Positions 9,412 through 17,415 of a DNA stretch of 44,486 nt are shown in pieces. Source of the stretch: JBLMYQ01 sp050258375 (GTDB taxonomy: Bacteria; Bacillota; Clostridia; Acetivibrionales; UBA4821); the NCBI GenBank assembly GCA_050258375.1, contig JBLMYQ010000035.1:1-44486 (forward strand), given 5' to 3'. The notes under the pieces are model-generated. The model searched no databases and was not told the origin of the DNA. It was given only the letters and a program-made list of their open reading frames with translations. A program made the translations under genes and the position numbers. The stretch's first letter is position 1, and each line of letters opens with the position of its first letter.

Positions 9412-10080
9412 TTGGGAAGCTTTAATGAAATATGGGAACAAATACATCAGGAACAAGAATGGGGTAAATACCCTTCTGAGGAAGTGATAAGATTCGTAGC
9501 CCGAAATTTTTATAAAAGGAATAGAGCGGAAACAAAATTATTGGATGCAGGTTGTGGTGCCGGGGCAATAACATGGTTTTTAGCCAGAGAGGGCTTTAAT
9601 GTTTATGCCTTTGATGGTTCCGGAGCAGCTATTGATAAAGCGGGAAAGAGACTTTTGGAAGAAGGCTTGGAGGCAGAGCTAATGGTTTGCGATGCTGCGG
9701 ATATAAATTATAAAAATGAGTATTTTGATGGAATAATTGACTCGGCAATGATTTATGCTAATACTGTTAAAAATATTAAAAGAATTTTAAAAGAGCTTTA
9801 TAGAGTACTGAAAAAAGACGGCAAATTCTTTTCTACCGGATTATTTAAAATTGGAATAACAGGCTATGGAACAGGAGAAAAAATAGAAGAGAATACGTAT
9901 AAGGATATTACAGAAGGATGCTTGATGAATAGGGGAACAGCTCATTTTTTTGACCAACAGGAAATAAAAGCTATTTGGTCAGAAATAGGCTTTAAAAATA
10001 TAAAAATTGATTCGATAGAAAGAACTGACATGGGCGGAAAATGTAAGGTGAGTTATTTTTTTGTTGAAGCAGATAAATAA
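9412..10080 (+). CDS. Class I SAM-dependent methyltransferase
   Basis: About 222 residues. Motif I is LLDAGCGAGAITWFL (SAM-binding glycine loop), with an acidic post-motif residue in NVYAFDGS. The C-terminal half has the usual Rossmann-like strands (GKFFSTGLFKIG). I favour the TTG start at 9412, which has GAGGGGG 7 bases upstream. The ATG at 9391 lies inside the preceding gene and has no RBS. Its place after the acyltransferase suggests N- or O-methylation of the sugar or its acyl substituent. Clostridium botulinum flagellin carries a legionaminic acid with an N-methyl-glutamyl group, a useful precedent. The substrate itself is not shown by the sequence. Confidence 0.82.
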   Translation: MGSFNEIWEQIHQEQEWGKYPSEEVIRFVARNFYKRNRAETKLLDAGCGAGAITWFLAREGFNVYAFDGSGAAIDKAGKRLLEEGLEAELMVCDAADINYKNEYFDGIIDSAMIYANTVKNIKRILKELYRVLKKDGKFFSTGLFKIGITGYGTGEKIEENTYKDITEGCLMNRGTAHFFDQQEIKAIWSEIGFKNIKIDSIERTDMGGKCKVSYFFVEADK

Positions 10081-10107
10081 AGGGATTTTTGAAAAGGAGA
10101 AGAGTTT

Positions 10108-11808
10108 ATGAAGCCAAATCTTTTATTTGTAAGTTTGCCTGCAATTCCATATGATAGTATTATTGCTAGCTTTTCCAACAATAGTTTATCAGTAGATACA
10201 CCTGGACTTATGAGTATGCCTTTAGGAATTTTATATCTATCTTCATATATAAAAAAGAACAGTGAGGTTGGAAAGGTTGGGATTCTGGATTATGTAGCTA
10301 ATATTGATAAAGCATCAACCTTTGGAAATCTAGATAATTATATTCTTGAAATTGCTAAAAAGGATATAGATTTCATACCTGATATAATAGCTTTTTCCTT
10401 ATTGTTTTCTATATCTCATCCATTATTTAAACTTGCGGTAAAAAAGCTTAAAGCTATATGGCCAAATGCTGTTGTAATAGTCGGCGGAGTACATGCAACT
10501 AATTGTACTGAGCTCTTGCTGGAAAATGAAGATGTAAGTTATGTAGCAAGAGGTGAAGGGGAGGTAGCACTAGCTGAATTTATAAAACAATTTTCATCTT
10601 TACAGGAGATTAATGTTAAAGGTATATATTCCAAGAACAAAATTAATTCAGCAGCGGAATTGGAACTGTGTGAATTTATAGAGGACTTGGATTTAATACC
10701 GTTTCCTGATTGGGAGCTTATCGATATGGGAAAATATACTACGTCCACTGGGAGAAAGAGGAATATAGGGGATGCAAAAGAAAGCAAAATAGCATCCTTT
10801 ATAACGACAAGAGGATGTGCCTACAGATGTACTTTTTGTGCTTCTCATTCCGCACATGGAAGAAAAATGAGATATCGTTCTGTTGAAAACGTAATTGAAG
10901 AGGTAAAGATTTTACATCATAAATATGGAGTTACATTATTCATTCCTGAGGATGATTTGTTTACGGTAAATAAAAAAAGAGTACTGCGATTATTATCTGA
11001 GTTAAAAGCGCTTAATATTCCTGATTTTGAATTGCAATTTCCAAATGCACTAGCTATTAATACACTGGATGAAGAGATATTGGATGCATTAATAGATAGT
11101 GGTACAAAAATAGTAAGTCTTGCAATTGAATCTGGTTCTGAGTATGTTCAAAGGTATATTATTAAGAAGAATTGTAATCTAAAAAAAGCAGTCAAGCTTG
11201 TAAAGTATTTAAAAGATAAAGGAATAATGGTTAGATGTTATTTTATTTTAGGTTTTCCTAAAGAAACCAAAGCACAAATGCAGGAGACTATTGAATACTC
11301 AAAAAGGTTAGGGGCGGATTGGTGTCTTTTCAACATTGCTTCTCCGTTAAAAGGGTCAGAAATGCACAAGGAGTTTGTAGATTTAGGATATATTGTAGAT
11401 GACGAAGAATTATGGTCAAAATCCTTTTTTCAGGAGAGGGCATTTGATACGGATGAAATTTCTGCAGAAGAAATAAAGAATCTTAATTATAGAGCAAATT
11501 TAGAATGTAATTTTATTAACAATCCAAATAAAGTTAATGGTAAGTATGAAAAAGCAATTGATATTTATCAGGATATTGTGAAAGCATATCCATTTCATAT
11601 TGTTGGATGGTATTGCATTATGGAGTGTTATGAAGGCATGGGAGATATTGAGAAAGCAGAAAGTGTTAAAAACAAAATAATTGAAAAAATAAAAAATGAT
11701 GAAAGGTCTGCAAAAATGCTTGCTCAACACCATGACCTTATGCCCAAAATGAATCAGTATCTGGAGTTAGTGACTAAATATGCAAATCAACGGGTTGGCT
11801 GGTGGTAA
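10108..11808 (+). CDS. B12-binding-domain radical SAM protein
   Basis: 566 residues. Residues ~30-170 form a Rossmann-like B12-binding type domain (MPLGILYLSSYIKK, AVVIVGGVHATNC). The radical SAM core carries C237-AYR-C241-TF-C244. Later core elements are VSLAIESGSEYVQ and VRCYFILGFPKET. The last ~100 residues look like one or two TPR-type helical hairpins (KAIDIYQDIVKAYP). Class B enzymes of this type often methylate unactivated carbon or phosphorus, but many other reactions are known. In this operon it probably modifies the flagellar glycan (inference). RBS AAGGAGAAGAG precedes the ATG. Confidence 0.82.
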   Translation: MKPNLLFVSLPAIPYDSIIASFSNNSLSVDTPGLMSMPLGILYLSSYIKKNSEVGKVGILDYVANIDKASTFGNLDNYILEIAKKDIDFIPDIIAFSLLFSISHPLFKLAVKKLKAIWPNAVVIVGGVHATNCTELLLENEDVSYVARGEGEVALAEFIKQFSSLQEINVKGIYSKNKINSAAELELCEFIEDLDLIPFPDWELIDMGKYTTSTGRKRNIGDAKESKIASFITTRGCAYRCTFCASHSAHGRKMRYRSVENVIEEVKILHHKYGVTLFIPEDDLFTVNKKRVLRLLSELKALNIPDFELQFPNALAINTLDEEILDALIDSGTKIVSLAIESGSEYVQRYIIKKNCNLKKAVKLVKYLKDKGIMVRCYFILGFPKETKAQMQETIEYSKRLGADWCLFNIASPLKGSEMHKEFVDLGYIVDDEELWSKSFFQERAFDTDEISAEEIKNLNYRANLECNFINNPNKVNGKYEKAIDIYQDIVKAYPFHIVGWYCIMECYEGMGDIEKAESVKNKIIEKIKNDERSAKMLAQHHDLMPKMNQYLELVTKYANQRVGWW

Positions 11809-11856
11809 AATATAGAATTTCTTATTATAAGGTCTTTAAGACGAAAGGAAAGAAAA

Positions 11857-12936
11857 ATGGAAGAAATATTTCATGATTTACTGGTACATAAAGAAATAAG
11901 TGTTAAACAAGCTATGAATATAATGGATAAGACAAGCCACAGACTGCTTTTTGTTGTTGATAAAAAAAATAAGCTTTTAGGCTCAATAACTGATGGAGAT
12001 ATTAGAAGATGGATTATTAAAGATGGTCAGTTAAATGAAAGTATTGAAAAGGTATACAACCCAAAACCAACATTCTTTGAAGAGAAAGTTGATATGGAAG
12101 AAGTAAAAAGCACCATGCTAACAGCCAAGATACAAGGAATACCAGTAGTAAATAGAAATAAAGTCATTATTAATATATTATTCTGGGATGATGTTTTTAC
12201 TGAAAAGTTTGAAATCAAAAAAACTAAATTAAATGTGCCAGTAGTTATTATGGCAGGAGGAAAAGGAACAAGGCTTGATCCCTTTACGAGAATACTTCCA
12301 AAGCCATTGATACCAGTTGGTGATAAAGCAATATTAGAGATTATAATAGACAATTTTACCAAGTACCATATTAAAAAATTTCATGTAATTGTGAACTATA
12401 AGGGTGAAATGATAAAGTCATATTTTGATAATATAAAGAAGGATTATAAAATTAAATATATTTGGGAGGAAAAACCACTTGGAACAGCAGGAGGATTAAA
12501 ATTACTACCTGAATTTGATGAGGAAAACTTCTTTCTCTCAAATTGTGATGTCATTATCAAAACTGAATATGACAGCATTCTTGAATTCCACAAAAACAGC
12601 AATAATGATTTGACAATTGTAGCTTCAATGCAGTATTATCAAGTGCCTTATGGGGTTTTATCCATTAACAATGGAGGAAATCTTGTGGAAATAAAGGAAA
12701 AACCGGAATATAACTTTTTGGTTAATACTGGTATGTATGCAATAAAGACTAAAATTATTAAAGAAATCCCGGAAGATAAATTTTTTGATATGAATGAATT
12801 AATTAACCTATTAAAAGATAAAGGCTATAAGATTGGTGTTTACCCAATCAGTAGGAAAAGCTGGGTTGATATTGGACAATGGGCAGAATATCACAATGCT
12901 GTAAAAGATATGACTATTAGTGAAGACCTGGTTTAA
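11857..12936 (+). CDS. ptmE: CBS-domain sugar-1-phosphate nucleotidyltransferase (PtmE-like)
   Basis: 359 residues. A CBS pair covers residues ~1-120 (VKQAMNIMDK, GSITDGDIRRWI, GIPVVNRNKVI). The nucleotidyltransferase domain begins at ~127 with VVIMAGGKGTRLDPFT and RILPKPLIPVGDKAILE. This two-domain layout and length match Campylobacter PtmE, which makes GDP-glucosamine from glucosamine-1-phosphate for the GDP-linked legionaminic route. The CBS pair may sense a nucleotide. It lies next to legF. Its presence argues that this operon starts from a dedicated GDP-sugar instead of the cell's UDP-GlcNAc pool, although nucleotide preference needs an assay. Confidence 0.82.
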   Translation: MEEIFHDLLVHKEISVKQAMNIMDKTSHRLLFVVDKKNKLLGSITDGDIRRWIIKDGQLNESIEKVYNPKPTFFEEKVDMEEVKSTMLTAKIQGIPVVNRNKVIINILFWDDVFTEKFEIKKTKLNVPVVIMAGGKGTRLDPFTRILPKPLIPVGDKAILEIIIDNFTKYHIKKFHVIVNYKGEMIKSYFDNIKKDYKIKYIWEEKPLGTAGGLKLLPEFDEENFFLSNCDVIIKTEYDSILEFHKNSNNDLTIVASMQYYQVPYGVLSINNGGNLVEIKEKPEYNFLVNTGMYAIKTKIIKEIPEDKFFDMNELINLLKDKGYKIGVYPISRKSWVDIGQWAEYHNAVKDMTISEDLV

Positions 12937-12996
12937 TATAGAGATTAAGTAGATTTCTAATGTCAAAGAGCCTAATTCTAAAGGAGAAGAAGAAGC

Positions 12997-13710
12997 ATGA
13001 ATTGGGATAAAAAGATATTGTGCATAATTCCGGCACGCGGAGGTTCTAAGGGTGTTAAAAGAAAAAACATAAGGAATATAAACGGGAAACCTCTTATAGG
13101 ATGGATTATTGATGAGGCAAAAAAATCCAGGTACATTGACAGAACTATAGTATCTACGGAAGATAATGAGATTTTGCAAACGAGTGCAGCCTTTGGAGCA
13201 GAAGTAATTGAAAGACCAATGGATTTGGCTGGTGATACTGCTTCTTCAATGGATGTTGTTTTTAATATGCTTGATGTACTAAAAAAGCAAGGCTATATTC
13301 CTGATTTTGTTTTATTACTTCAATGTACTTCTCCATTAAACAGAGTAGATTATATTGATGAGGCTATAGAAACTCTCCTGAAAAATCAACCATATGCAGA
13401 ATCCTTGGTTTCTGTATGTAAAGTAGAGCACCCCCCCTGGTGGTTAAAAAAAATAAATGAAAACGGATATTTGGAAGATGTTTTTGAGTACGACAAAAAA
13501 TTATTGACCAGAAGGCAAGATTTTCCTGATTGTTATAGAGAAAATGGGGCAATTTATATTGCTAAGACCGAAAAGCTTTACCAGTATAAAGGATTTGAAA
13601 CTGAAAATATGTTTCCATATATAATGGATTCAGAATCTTCTATAGATATTGATACAGAGCTTGATTTAGAGATTGCGGATTTGCTGATGAAAAAAAATAA
13701 ATATAGATAA
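12997..13710 (+). CDS. legF: CMP-nonulosonic acid cytidylyltransferase (LegF/NeuA-like)
   Basis: 237 residues, the usual size. It activates the free nonulosonic acid with CTP to the CMP-sugar donor used by Maf. Signatures are IPARGGSKGVKRKNIRNINGK at the N-terminus (nucleotide-binding loop), ERPMDLAGDTASSMDVV, LLQCTSPLNR near residue 106 and YRENGAIYIAKTE near residue 180. Start ATG follows AAAGGAG. It is the last gene of the long operon. The next gene, flaG, has its own sigma-D-like promoter in the 94-base gap. Confidence 0.9.
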   Translation: MNWDKKILCIIPARGGSKGVKRKNIRNINGKPLIGWIIDEAKKSRYIDRTIVSTEDNEILQTSAAFGAEVIERPMDLAGDTASSMDVVFNMLDVLKKQGYIPDFVLLLQCTSPLNRVDYIDEAIETLLKNQPYAESLVSVCKVEHPPWWLKKINENGYLEDVFEYDKKLLTRRQDFPDCYRENGAIYIAKTEKLYQYKGFETENMFPYIMDSESSIDIDTELDLEIADLLMKKNKYR

Positions 13711-13736
13711 AATTTACAAAAATATTAAAAAATCGT

Positions 13737-13763
13737 TAATTTCTAAAATAGTTTGTCCGATAT
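13737..13763 (+). promoter_or_regulatory. Sigma-D (sigma-28) type promoter upstream of flaG-fliD-fliS
   Basis: TAAT at 13737-13740, a 15-base spacer, and TCCGATAT at 13756-13763. This matches the sigma-28/SigD consensus TAAA-N15-GCCGATAT at 3 of 4 and 7 of 8 positions. It lies about 40 bases upstream of the flaG start, as expected for late, sigma-D-dependent flagellar genes. Confidence 0.72.
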
Positions 13764-13804
13764 ATATAATAAGGAATCTTATCTATTTCAAGGAGGAAAT
13801 ATTT

Positions 13805-14185
13805 ATGAAGGTTGATTCTATAGCTGTGAATCCAATGCCTAGTAAGGTTGAAACGGCACAACCCAAAGAAAACGTTGAAAATAAAATTGAAAAAAGTTCT
13901 TCTCTGGAAAATAAAAAAGTCAGCGAAATAAATCAGGCTGAGAAAAATACTATGCCTATATCTGAAAAAGTTATTATTGAGGCGATAGAAAAGGCAAACA
14001 AAGCTATTGAGGGAGCAAGGACTGAATTTAAATTTTCCATACATGATAAGACACATGAAATATCGGTAAAGGTTTTAGATAAAGATAGTGGAGAAGTAAT
14101 TCGTGAAATTCCTCCGGAAAAAGTTCTTGACATGGTAGCCCGAATGTGGGAGATGGCAGGCATAATAGTTGACGAAAAAAGATAA
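13805..14185 (+). CDS. flaG: FlaG family flagellar protein
   Basis: 126 residues. The N-terminal ~50 residues are Lys/Glu/Asn-rich and probably disordered. The C-terminal FlaG domain has FSIHDKTHEISVKVLDKDSG, EVIREIPPEKVLDMVARMWE and a hydrophobic end. FlaG proteins influence filament length, and the gene is typically the immediate neighbour of fliD, as here with 15 bases between. RBS AAGGAGG precedes ATG. It is the first gene of the putative sigma-D transcript. Confidence 0.88.
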   Translation: MKVDSIAVNPMPSKVETAQPKENVENKIEKSSSLENKKVSEINQAEKNTMPISEKVIIEAIEKANKAIEGARTEFKFSIHDKTHEISVKVLDKDSGEVIREIPPEKVLDMVARMWEMAGIIVDEKR

Positions 14186-14200
14186 AAGGAGGAAATTAAA

Positions 14201-16339
14201 ATGGCTGTAAATAGATTAACCGGATTATCTTCTGGATTTGATTATGAAAGTGTAATAAAGAAATTAATGCAGGCTGAGCAAGCGCCTGTTAATAAATTGA
14301 AACAAAAAAAGCAAATATTCAGATGGCAGCAGGACACATACAGAGAGCTTAATACAAGCTTGCTGGCACTTAAAAATGAAGCCTTTAATTTAAAAATAAC
14401 ATCTGCTTATAAATCTTTTACATCAAACTCTTCAGATACGGCAGTTGTATCTTCTACTCCAACAAGTAATGCGGTTGAAGGAACTTACAGTATTAAGGTT
14501 AGAAGACTTGCAACAACAAGTGAAAAAGCAAATACTGCAACTTCAGCTGAATTGAAGAGTTCAGCAGAGGTTACTCAATTTGACGTTAGAGGAAAAGATT
14601 TTTATGTTTCTTTTGAAGGGGAGCAAAAGCATATTTCTTGGACTTCTTCAGAGGCAGAATATACTACTATTGAACAATTAAGAGCAGGAATTCAAAGTAA
14701 GCTTGATAATGCTTTTGGGGCTAATCAAATTACAGCGTCAATTGCTGATGGAACTAAGATTAAATTTGAAGCTGCAAATTCAGTTTATAAGTCAAATATT
14801 ATATTAAATAATGGAACAACCTCTGATGCACTTACACAACTGAATTTCTCGAACAATGCACAGGCACATATTAATCTTGAAACACAGCTAAAGGATTTAA
14901 CATTTAAAAATGGTGGATTGACATTTGATGCCGCTGACGATAAATTAAAATTTTCTATCAATGGAAGTAACTTTGAAGTTAGTAAAACAGCAACACTTCA
15001 ATCATTAATAACTACTGTTAATGCTGATAAAAATGCAGACGTGACAATGGGATATGATTCAGCTAAGGATATTTTTTACATAAGAAGAAAAAGCTCAGGT
15101 GCTGGAAAAGATATAGCACTAACAGATGGGACGGGAAGCAATTTTTCTACTGCGTTAGGTTTTAATGCTACTGTTCAAGGACAAAATTCACTTGTAGACT
15201 TTAAAGATAATAAGGGCGTTGAAACTATAGGAATTGAAAAAGCTTCAAACAATATATCAATTTCAGGAATAAGTTTCAATTTACTCAAGGTTGATGAAAC
15301 TGCATATAAAACAGTAACAGTTAGTAAAAATGTTGATGATGTGTTTAATAAAATTAAAAATTTCGTTACAAAATACAATGAAACAATAGATAAATTAAAT
15401 GCGAAAACAAGTGAAAAAAGGTACTTGGATTATTTACCTCTTACTGATGAGCAAAAGGAAGCTATGACTGATACACAGGTAGAACAGTGGGAAGCAAAAG
15501 CGAAAAGTGGTCTTATAAATGGAGACACAATAATTCAAGGAGTAGTTCGAGATCTAAGATATGCTATGAGTAATGCAATTCCGGGGTTAAATACTAACTT
15601 TGATCAATTAAAGGATTTTGGGATTACTACCGGAGGATATTTAGAAAATGGCAAACTAAAAATTGATGAAACAAAATTAAAACAGGTTATAGCTGAAAAT
15701 CCTGATGAGGTAGTGGCATTCTTTTCAAGTAACCCTTTGAATGTTGAAGGGAGTTCATTAAGTGGAGTTGTAAATGTTGATAATAAAGATTTCAAACTAA
15801 AAATAAATGGGGTAACACAGACAATTACACTTGCAGGCTCATATGATTTAAGCACAAGTGATGGTAAGGTAAACTTTATAAAGCAAATTAATGATAAGCT
15901 GTCTGAGAAATTTGGTTATACGGCAATAAGTGCATCACTAAGCAGTGATAACAAGGTTGTATTTAATTCTCCTGCTGGAAATTCATTTACTTTTAATTCG
16001 GGTGAAGCTAATGATGCGCTTGGAACGATAGGCTTAACTAATGGAGTTAGTTATGATGCTTCCCGAAAAGGAATAATGTCAAAGGTTTATGATAAGCTCA
16101 ATGTAGCAATGAAGAACATAACCAGTAAAGCAGGTAGTACAGCTTCATCATTAGCATATTATGATACTAGTGCTATAGGACAGGAGATTTCAAGACTTGA
16201 TACCAGAATTACGCAGGCAAATAAAAGATTAACACAGGTTGAAACTAGATATTATAATCAGTTTACTGCAATGGAAACAGCACTCAGCAAGATGAATTCT
16301 CAAAGTTCATGGTTATCACAGCAGTTCGGTGGAAGTTGA
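14201..16339 (+). CDS. fliD: Flagellar filament cap protein (hook-associated protein 2)
   Basis: 712 residues. The N-terminal FliD domain shows RLTGLSSGFDYESVIKKLMQ, with the conserved GLxSGxD motif, and an amphipathic coiled-coil up to ~residue 60. The middle is Ser/Thr/Asn-rich and beta-type, exposed at the filament tip. The C-terminal FliD domain has FDQLKDFGITTGGYLENGKL, DETKLKQVIAENPDEVVAFF and a final coiled-coil (SRLDTRITQANKRLTQVE). It forms the cap under which flagellin polymerises after export. RBS AAAGGAGG. It is longer than many FliD proteins (~450-650), the extra length being in the middle domain. fliS follows after 42 bases. Confidence 0.93.
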   Translation: MAVNRLTGLSSGFDYESVIKKLMQAEQAPVNKLKQKKQIFRWQQDTYRELNTSLLALKNEAFNLKITSAYKSFTSNSSDTAVVSSTPTSNAVEGTYSIKVRRLATTSEKANTATSAELKSSAEVTQFDVRGKDFYVSFEGEQKHISWTSSEAEYTTIEQLRAGIQSKLDNAFGANQITASIADGTKIKFEAANSVYKSNIILNNGTTSDALTQLNFSNNAQAHINLETQLKDLTFKNGGLTFDAADDKLKFSINGSNFEVSKTATLQSLITTVNADKNADVTMGYDSAKDIFYIRRKSSGAGKDIALTDGTGSNFSTALGFNATVQGQNSLVDFKDNKGVETIGIEKASNNISISGISFNLLKVDETAYKTVTVSKNVDDVFNKIKNFVTKYNETIDKLNAKTSEKRYLDYLPLTDEQKEAMTDTQVEQWEAKAKSGLINGDTIIQGVVRDLRYAMSNAIPGLNTNFDQLKDFGITTGGYLENGKLKIDETKLKQVIAENPDEVVAFFSSNPLNVEGSSLSGVVNVDNKDFKLKINGVTQTITLAGSYDLSTSDGKVNFIKQINDKLSEKFGYTAISASLSSDNKVVFNSPAGNSFTFNSGEANDALGTIGLTNGVSYDASRKGIMSKVYDKLNVAMKNITSKAGSTASSLAYYDTSAIGQEISRLDTRITQANKRLTQVETRYYNQFTAMETALSKMNSQSSWLSQQFGGS

Positions 16340-16381
16340 TTTAGACATTAAAATACAAACATTTTGAAGGGAGAGAGCACT

Positions 16382-16780
16382 ATGATAGCAAGAGATCCTT
16401 ATAAGCAATATCAACATGATTCGGTATATACTGCAACTCCGGCAGAACTTACCTTAATGCTTTACAATGGAGCAATCAAATTTATTATGCAGGGTGAACA
16501 GTATATTATTGATAAAGATTATCAGTCAGCAAACAATTCCATAATCAGAGCACAGGATATTATAAGCGAACTATCCCAGACACTTGATATGAAGTATGAA
16601 ATATCAAATAATTTCAAAATGTTATATGATTACATACTATCAAGACTTGTTGATGCTAATCTTAAAAAGGAAGCTGAGCCTTTAAGTGAAGCCATACTTC
16701 TTATAACTGAATTTAGAGATACATGGCAGCAGGCTATGAAGATTGCTAAAATTCAGGAAGCAAGAGCTGCCAGAGGTTAA
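16382..16780 (+). CDS. fliS: Flagellin export chaperone FliS
   Basis: 132 residues, all-helical. It starts with DPYKQYQHDSVYTATPAEL, the typical FliS beginning, then LMLYNGAIKFIMQGEQ and LSEAILLITEFRDTW. FliS binds the flagellin C-terminus in the cytoplasm, prevents early polymerisation and delivers it to the export gate. I chose ATG 16382 because AAGGGAGAG lies upstream. An in-frame TTG at 16364 is too close to that RBS. A terminator follows, which ends the flaG-fliD-fliS unit. Confidence 0.93.
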   Translation: MIARDPYKQYQHDSVYTATPAELTLMLYNGAIKFIMQGEQYIIDKDYQSANNSIIRAQDIISELSQTLDMKYEISNNFKMLYDYILSRLVDANLKKEAEPLSEAILLITEFRDTWQQAMKIAKIQEARAARG

Positions 16781-16807
16781 ATGAATACTAAATTGAAATA
16801 GAATTTG

Positions 16808-16833
16808 AAAAGCCCCTGTAGAAGGGGTTTTTT
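16808..16833 (+). terminator. Rho-independent terminator after fliS
   Basis: AAAAGCCCC / GGGGTTTT stem (with one G-T pair), a 7-base loop and six Ts, about 28 bases after the fliS stop. Confidence 0.85.
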
Positions 16834-16925
16834 CTAATTAAAAAATGTAATAAATATTGTAAATAATCAAAAAAAGGTATTTAATTATAATAGAATTAAT
16901 AAAGCAAAAAGTGAGAGGAATAATT

Positions 16926-17408
16926 ATGGAAATAACTGATTTTATTAATGAGCTTTTAAAGATAACCAGAGAGAAAAAAATTTATTTAATGAAAATGCTG
17001 GATTATACAAAAAAACAAACTGATGTAATAAATAATGAGGATTTAGCTATATTAGATGAATTAATAAATGAAAAACAAAAAATAATTGATACAATAAATG
17101 TTTTAGATACTGATTTTGAAATTGCTTTTGGTAAAATTAAGGACCAGATGCAAGTAAAAAATTTGTCTGATGTTATGAAAAGTAAAAATGAGAAATTAGA
17201 TGAATTGAAGAAGGAAATACAGGATGTTGTAGAATATATTAAAGAAATAAGGAATCAAGAAAAATTGAACTTTAATAAATTATCAGAAAAAAAGGAAGAA
17301 ATCGCAAAGAAGATGAAAGGAATAACAGAAGGTAAAGTTGCTTCTAAAAAATATTCAGGGGAACCCATGGTTCCCCCAAATCCAGCATTTTTTGATAAAA
17401 AGAAATAA
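16926..17408 (+). CDS. flgN: FlgN-like flagellar chaperone
   Basis: 160 residues, nearly all helical with long Lys/Glu heptads. The N-terminal LLKITREKKIYLMKMLDYTK and the DLAILDELINEKQKIIDTIN stretch match the FlgN family pattern, in which a helical hairpin binds the hook-associated proteins FlgK and FlgL before export. The C-terminus (EPMVPPNPAFFDKKK) is probably disordered. ATG 16926 is preferred, with GAGAGGA at 16912-16918. The GTG at 16911 lacks an RBS. A TATAAT at 16886-16891 could be its -10, but no good -35 is seen. Assignment rests on family pattern and context, as FlgN diverges strongly. Confidence 0.68.
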   Translation: MEITDFINELLKITREKKIYLMKMLDYTKKQTDVINNEDLAILDELINEKQKIIDTINVLDTDFEIAFGKIKDQMQVKNLSDVMKSKNEKLDELKKEIQDVVEYIKEIRNQEKLNFNKLSEKKEEIAKKMKGITEGKVASKKYSGEPMVPPNPAFFDKKK

Positions 17409-17415
17409 TAAATTC

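Noticed and set aside
3109..13710. Pseudaminic acid pathway as the identity of the operon
   Set aside because: The sugar hydrolase is a NeuC/LegG-type 2-epimerase and not a PseG-type protein, and a PtmE-like enzyme is present, so the legionaminic series fits better.
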